From assembly GCF_022695595.1 (NCBI RefSeq), contig NZ_CP074380.1, forward strand, positions 2,907,501 to 2,971,500: DNA of 64,000 nucleotides. The letters are read 5' to 3'. The translations under genes were made by a program, and so were the position numbers. The first letter of the stretch is position 1, and the number at the start of each line of letters is the position of its first letter. The notes below the pieces were generated by a model, which made no database searches, was not told where the DNA came from, and saw nothing but the letters and a program-made list of their open reading frames with translations. Below are positions 62,384-64,000 of the stretch, piece by piece. The DNA comes from Streptomyces sp. MST-110588 (GTDB lineage Bacteria > Actinomycetota > Actinomycetes > Streptomycetales > Streptomycetaceae).

Positions 62384-63198
62384 CGGCGGACGGCGCCACG
62401 GCCGCGCACGGCGCCACGGCCGCGCACGGCGCCACGGCCGCGGCGGCCCTGCGCGCGCTGCACCACGGCCCGCGGCTCCCGCTCGTCCTTCCCGGTCCCT
62501 GGGACGCGGCCAGTGCCAGGGTCTTCGCGGACGCGGGCTTCCCGGCGCTGGCCACCCCCAGCGCCGGGGTCGCGGCCTCCCTCGGGTACGAGGACGGCGC
62601 GACCCCGCCGGCGGAGATGTTCGCGGCGATCACGCGGATCGTACGGGCCGTGGACATCCCCGTATCGGCGGACGTGGAGGCCGGTTACGGGCTGTCCGCG
62701 CGGGAACTGGTGGAGCGGCTCATGGAGAGCGGTGCCGTGGGCTGCAACCTGGAGGACTCCGACCGGGCGGCGGGGGCCCTGCGGGACCCGCGGGAGCAGG
62801 CCGCACGGCTGGCGGCGGTACGCGCCGAGGCCGGCGAGGACCTGGTGATCAACGCCCGTATCGACACGTTTCTGCACGCGGGCGGCGCGCGGCCCCAGAC
62901 CCCTGCGAGCTCCGGGCGCCTTGATGACCCGGCCCTGCTGGAGGACGCCGTGGCGCGCGGCCGGCTGTACGCGGAGGCGGGCGCCGACTGCGTCTACCCG
63001 ATCTTCGCCCCGCCGCGGCTGCTGCCCGAACTGAGCCGGCGCATCGGCGTACCCGTCAACGCCCTGGCCCGCCCGGACGGCCCCGCGCCGCACGAACTGG
63101 GCGGACTGGGCGCCTCGCGGATCACGTTCGGCCCGGGGCTGCTGCACCGGACCATGGCCGCACTCAAGGACATCGCCTCGGCCGTACGCGACTCCTGA
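62380..63198 (+). CDS. isocitrate lyase/phosphoenolpyruvate mutase family protein
   Basis: 272 residues. An N-terminal repeat (GATAAHGATAAHGATAA) precedes the barrel: LVLPGPWDAASARVFADAGFPALATPSAGVAASLGY, ADVEAGYGLSARELVERLMESGAVGCNLEDS and INARIDTFLHAG. Cleaves or forms C-C or C-P bonds in relatives such as methylisocitrate lyase; the KKCGH motif of isocitrate lyase is not present. Third gene of the MocR-linked operon. Substrate unknown. Confidence 0.87.
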   Translation: MTADGATAAHGATAAHGATAAAALRALHHGPRLPLVLPGPWDAASARVFADAGFPALATPSAGVAASLGYEDGATPPAEMFAAITRIVRAVDIPVSADVEAGYGLSARELVERLMESGAVGCNLEDSDRAAGALRDPREQAARLAAVRAEAGEDLVINARIDTFLHAGGARPQTPASSGRLDDPALLEDAVARGRLYAEAGADCVYPIFAPPRLLPELSRRIGVPVNALARPDGPAPHELGGLGASRITFGPGLLHRTMAALKDIASAVRDS

Positions 63199-63382
63199 GA
63201 CGACCTGGCCGTCGGCCGCGTACAGGGGGCGCGACCGACGGCCGGGTACGGACTCGGCCGTTCCGGGCACTCCGGCCGCTCCCGCCGGCACCGCCGCTCC
63301 CACCGACCCCACCGCTCCCGCCGGCCCCACCGGCCCCGGAATTCGCTGGCGGGTCCCGGCACGACCGGCGAAGGTACCCGTC

Positions 63383-63961
63383 ATGACCACCCCTCCCACA
63401 TCCCCCTTCCTGGAGACCGACCGCCTGCTGCTGCGCCGCTTCACCGAGGCCGACGAGGACAACGTGGTCGGCCTCGACGCCGACCGCGAGGTCATGCGCT
63501 TCATCACCGGTGGCCGGGCGACCCCGCGCGAGACCGTCCGCCGCCACACCCTCCCCCGGCTGCTCCACACCTACCCGTGCATCGGCGCCCCCGGATTCTG
63601 TGCCGCCGAAAAGCGGCACACGGGCGAGTTCCTGGGCTGGTTCGAGTTCCGTCCGCTGGCGGACGGCAGCGCCGCCGTGGTCGAGCTGGGTTACCGGCTG
63701 CGCAGGGCGGCCTGGCGCGGCGGCTACGCCACGGAGGGCTCCCGCGCCCTGGTCCACAAGGGCTTCACCGGCCTGGGCGTGGAACGGGTCACCGCCAACA
63801 CCATGGCGGTCAACGCCCGCTCCCGCCGCGTGATGGAGAAGGCCGGGCTGCGGTTCGTCCGTACGTACTTCGACCAGTGGCCCGACTACATCGACGGTGC
63901 CGAGCACGGCGAGGTCGAATACGCCCTGACCAGGGAAGAGTGGGAGGCGTCAAGGACCTGA
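63383..63961 (+). CDS. GNAT family N-acetyltransferase
   Basis: 192 residues: FLETDRLLLRRFTEADEDNVVGLDADREVMRFITGG, then GYRLRRAAWRGGYATEGSRALVHKGF with the acetyl-CoA loop, and VERVTANTMAVNARSRRVMEKAGLRFVRTY. RimJ/RimL-like subgroup. ATG 63383 with GAAGG upstream. A fragment of its upstream flank and interior is duplicated downstream of the MocR gene. Confidence 0.9.
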   Translation: MTTPPTSPFLETDRLLLRRFTEADEDNVVGLDADREVMRFITGGRATPRETVRRHTLPRLLHTYPCIGAPGFCAAEKRHTGEFLGWFEFRPLADGSAAVVELGYRLRRAAWRGGYATEGSRALVHKGFTGLGVERVTANTMAVNARSRRVMEKAGLRFVRTYFDQWPDYIDGAEHGEVEYALTREEWEASRT

Positions 63962-64000
63962 CGGGCCGAAGAAGCGGGCCGCGCCGGGCCGGCGGCCGAC

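Overview
High-GC (about 72%) actinobacterial chromosome with Streptomyces-type codon use and GTG starts. The gene order (cdd, nucleoside ABC operon, sialic-acid-like polymer genes, a mutase, sdhCDAB, a DacC-like carboxypeptidase, trpS) matches, from memory, the S. coelicolor SCO48xx region. I read this as core Streptomyces chromosome with several small accessory insertions. I see no rRNA, tRNA, CRISPR array, transposase or prophage.

Layout. 0-7 kb: a cytidine deaminase (cut by the window edge), two permeases, an ATPase and a Bmp lipoprotein form a nucleoside uptake and salvage operon, followed by an M20 amidohydrolase. 7-16.4 kb: a divergent gene cluster for a nonulosonic-acid (sialic acid or Kdn-like) surface glycan: NeuB-type synthase, NeuA-HAD fusion, two polysialyltransferase-like enzymes, two other glycosyltransferases and an acyltransferase. 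16.4-21.5 kb: two regulator/redox modules (TetR with a flavin monooxygenase; MarR with a nitroreductase and an MFS exporter), each with visible operators. 21.6-24.6 kb: gluconate permease, gluconokinase and a GntR regulator. 24.9-27.8 kb: a B12-binding-type radical SAM protein plus an MFS exporter, function unknown. 28-33 kb: acyl-CoA mutase, L,D-transpeptidase, sigma factor with its membrane partner. 33-36 kb: a gene-poor accessory patch with DUF3291, a methyltransferase and decayed gene fragments. 36-42 kb: GH20 lipoprotein, OHCU decarboxylase, sdhCDAB. 42-51 kb: MerR/hydrolase, TetR, secreted esterase, FBP protein, secreted and cell-wall proteins, BrkB and RNA ligase. 51-57 kb: trpS, rocD, a ygiC/ygiB-like pair and a membrane transporter. 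57-59.5 kb: two small operons of the XRE/DUF6879 type sharing an operator-like motif. 59.7-64 kb: MocR regulator divergent from two AhpD-like genes and a PEP-mutase-like gene, then a GNAT.

The most important caution for any reader: eight genes are each broken by the loss of exactly one G or C, usually in a G/C run, and restoring one base makes each full length. A ninth (OHCU decarboxylase) probably has the same problem. This pattern points to residual sequencing or assembly error rather than to real gene decay. These eight genes are typed as pseudogenes because they are broken as written, but they should be treated as probably intact in the organism.
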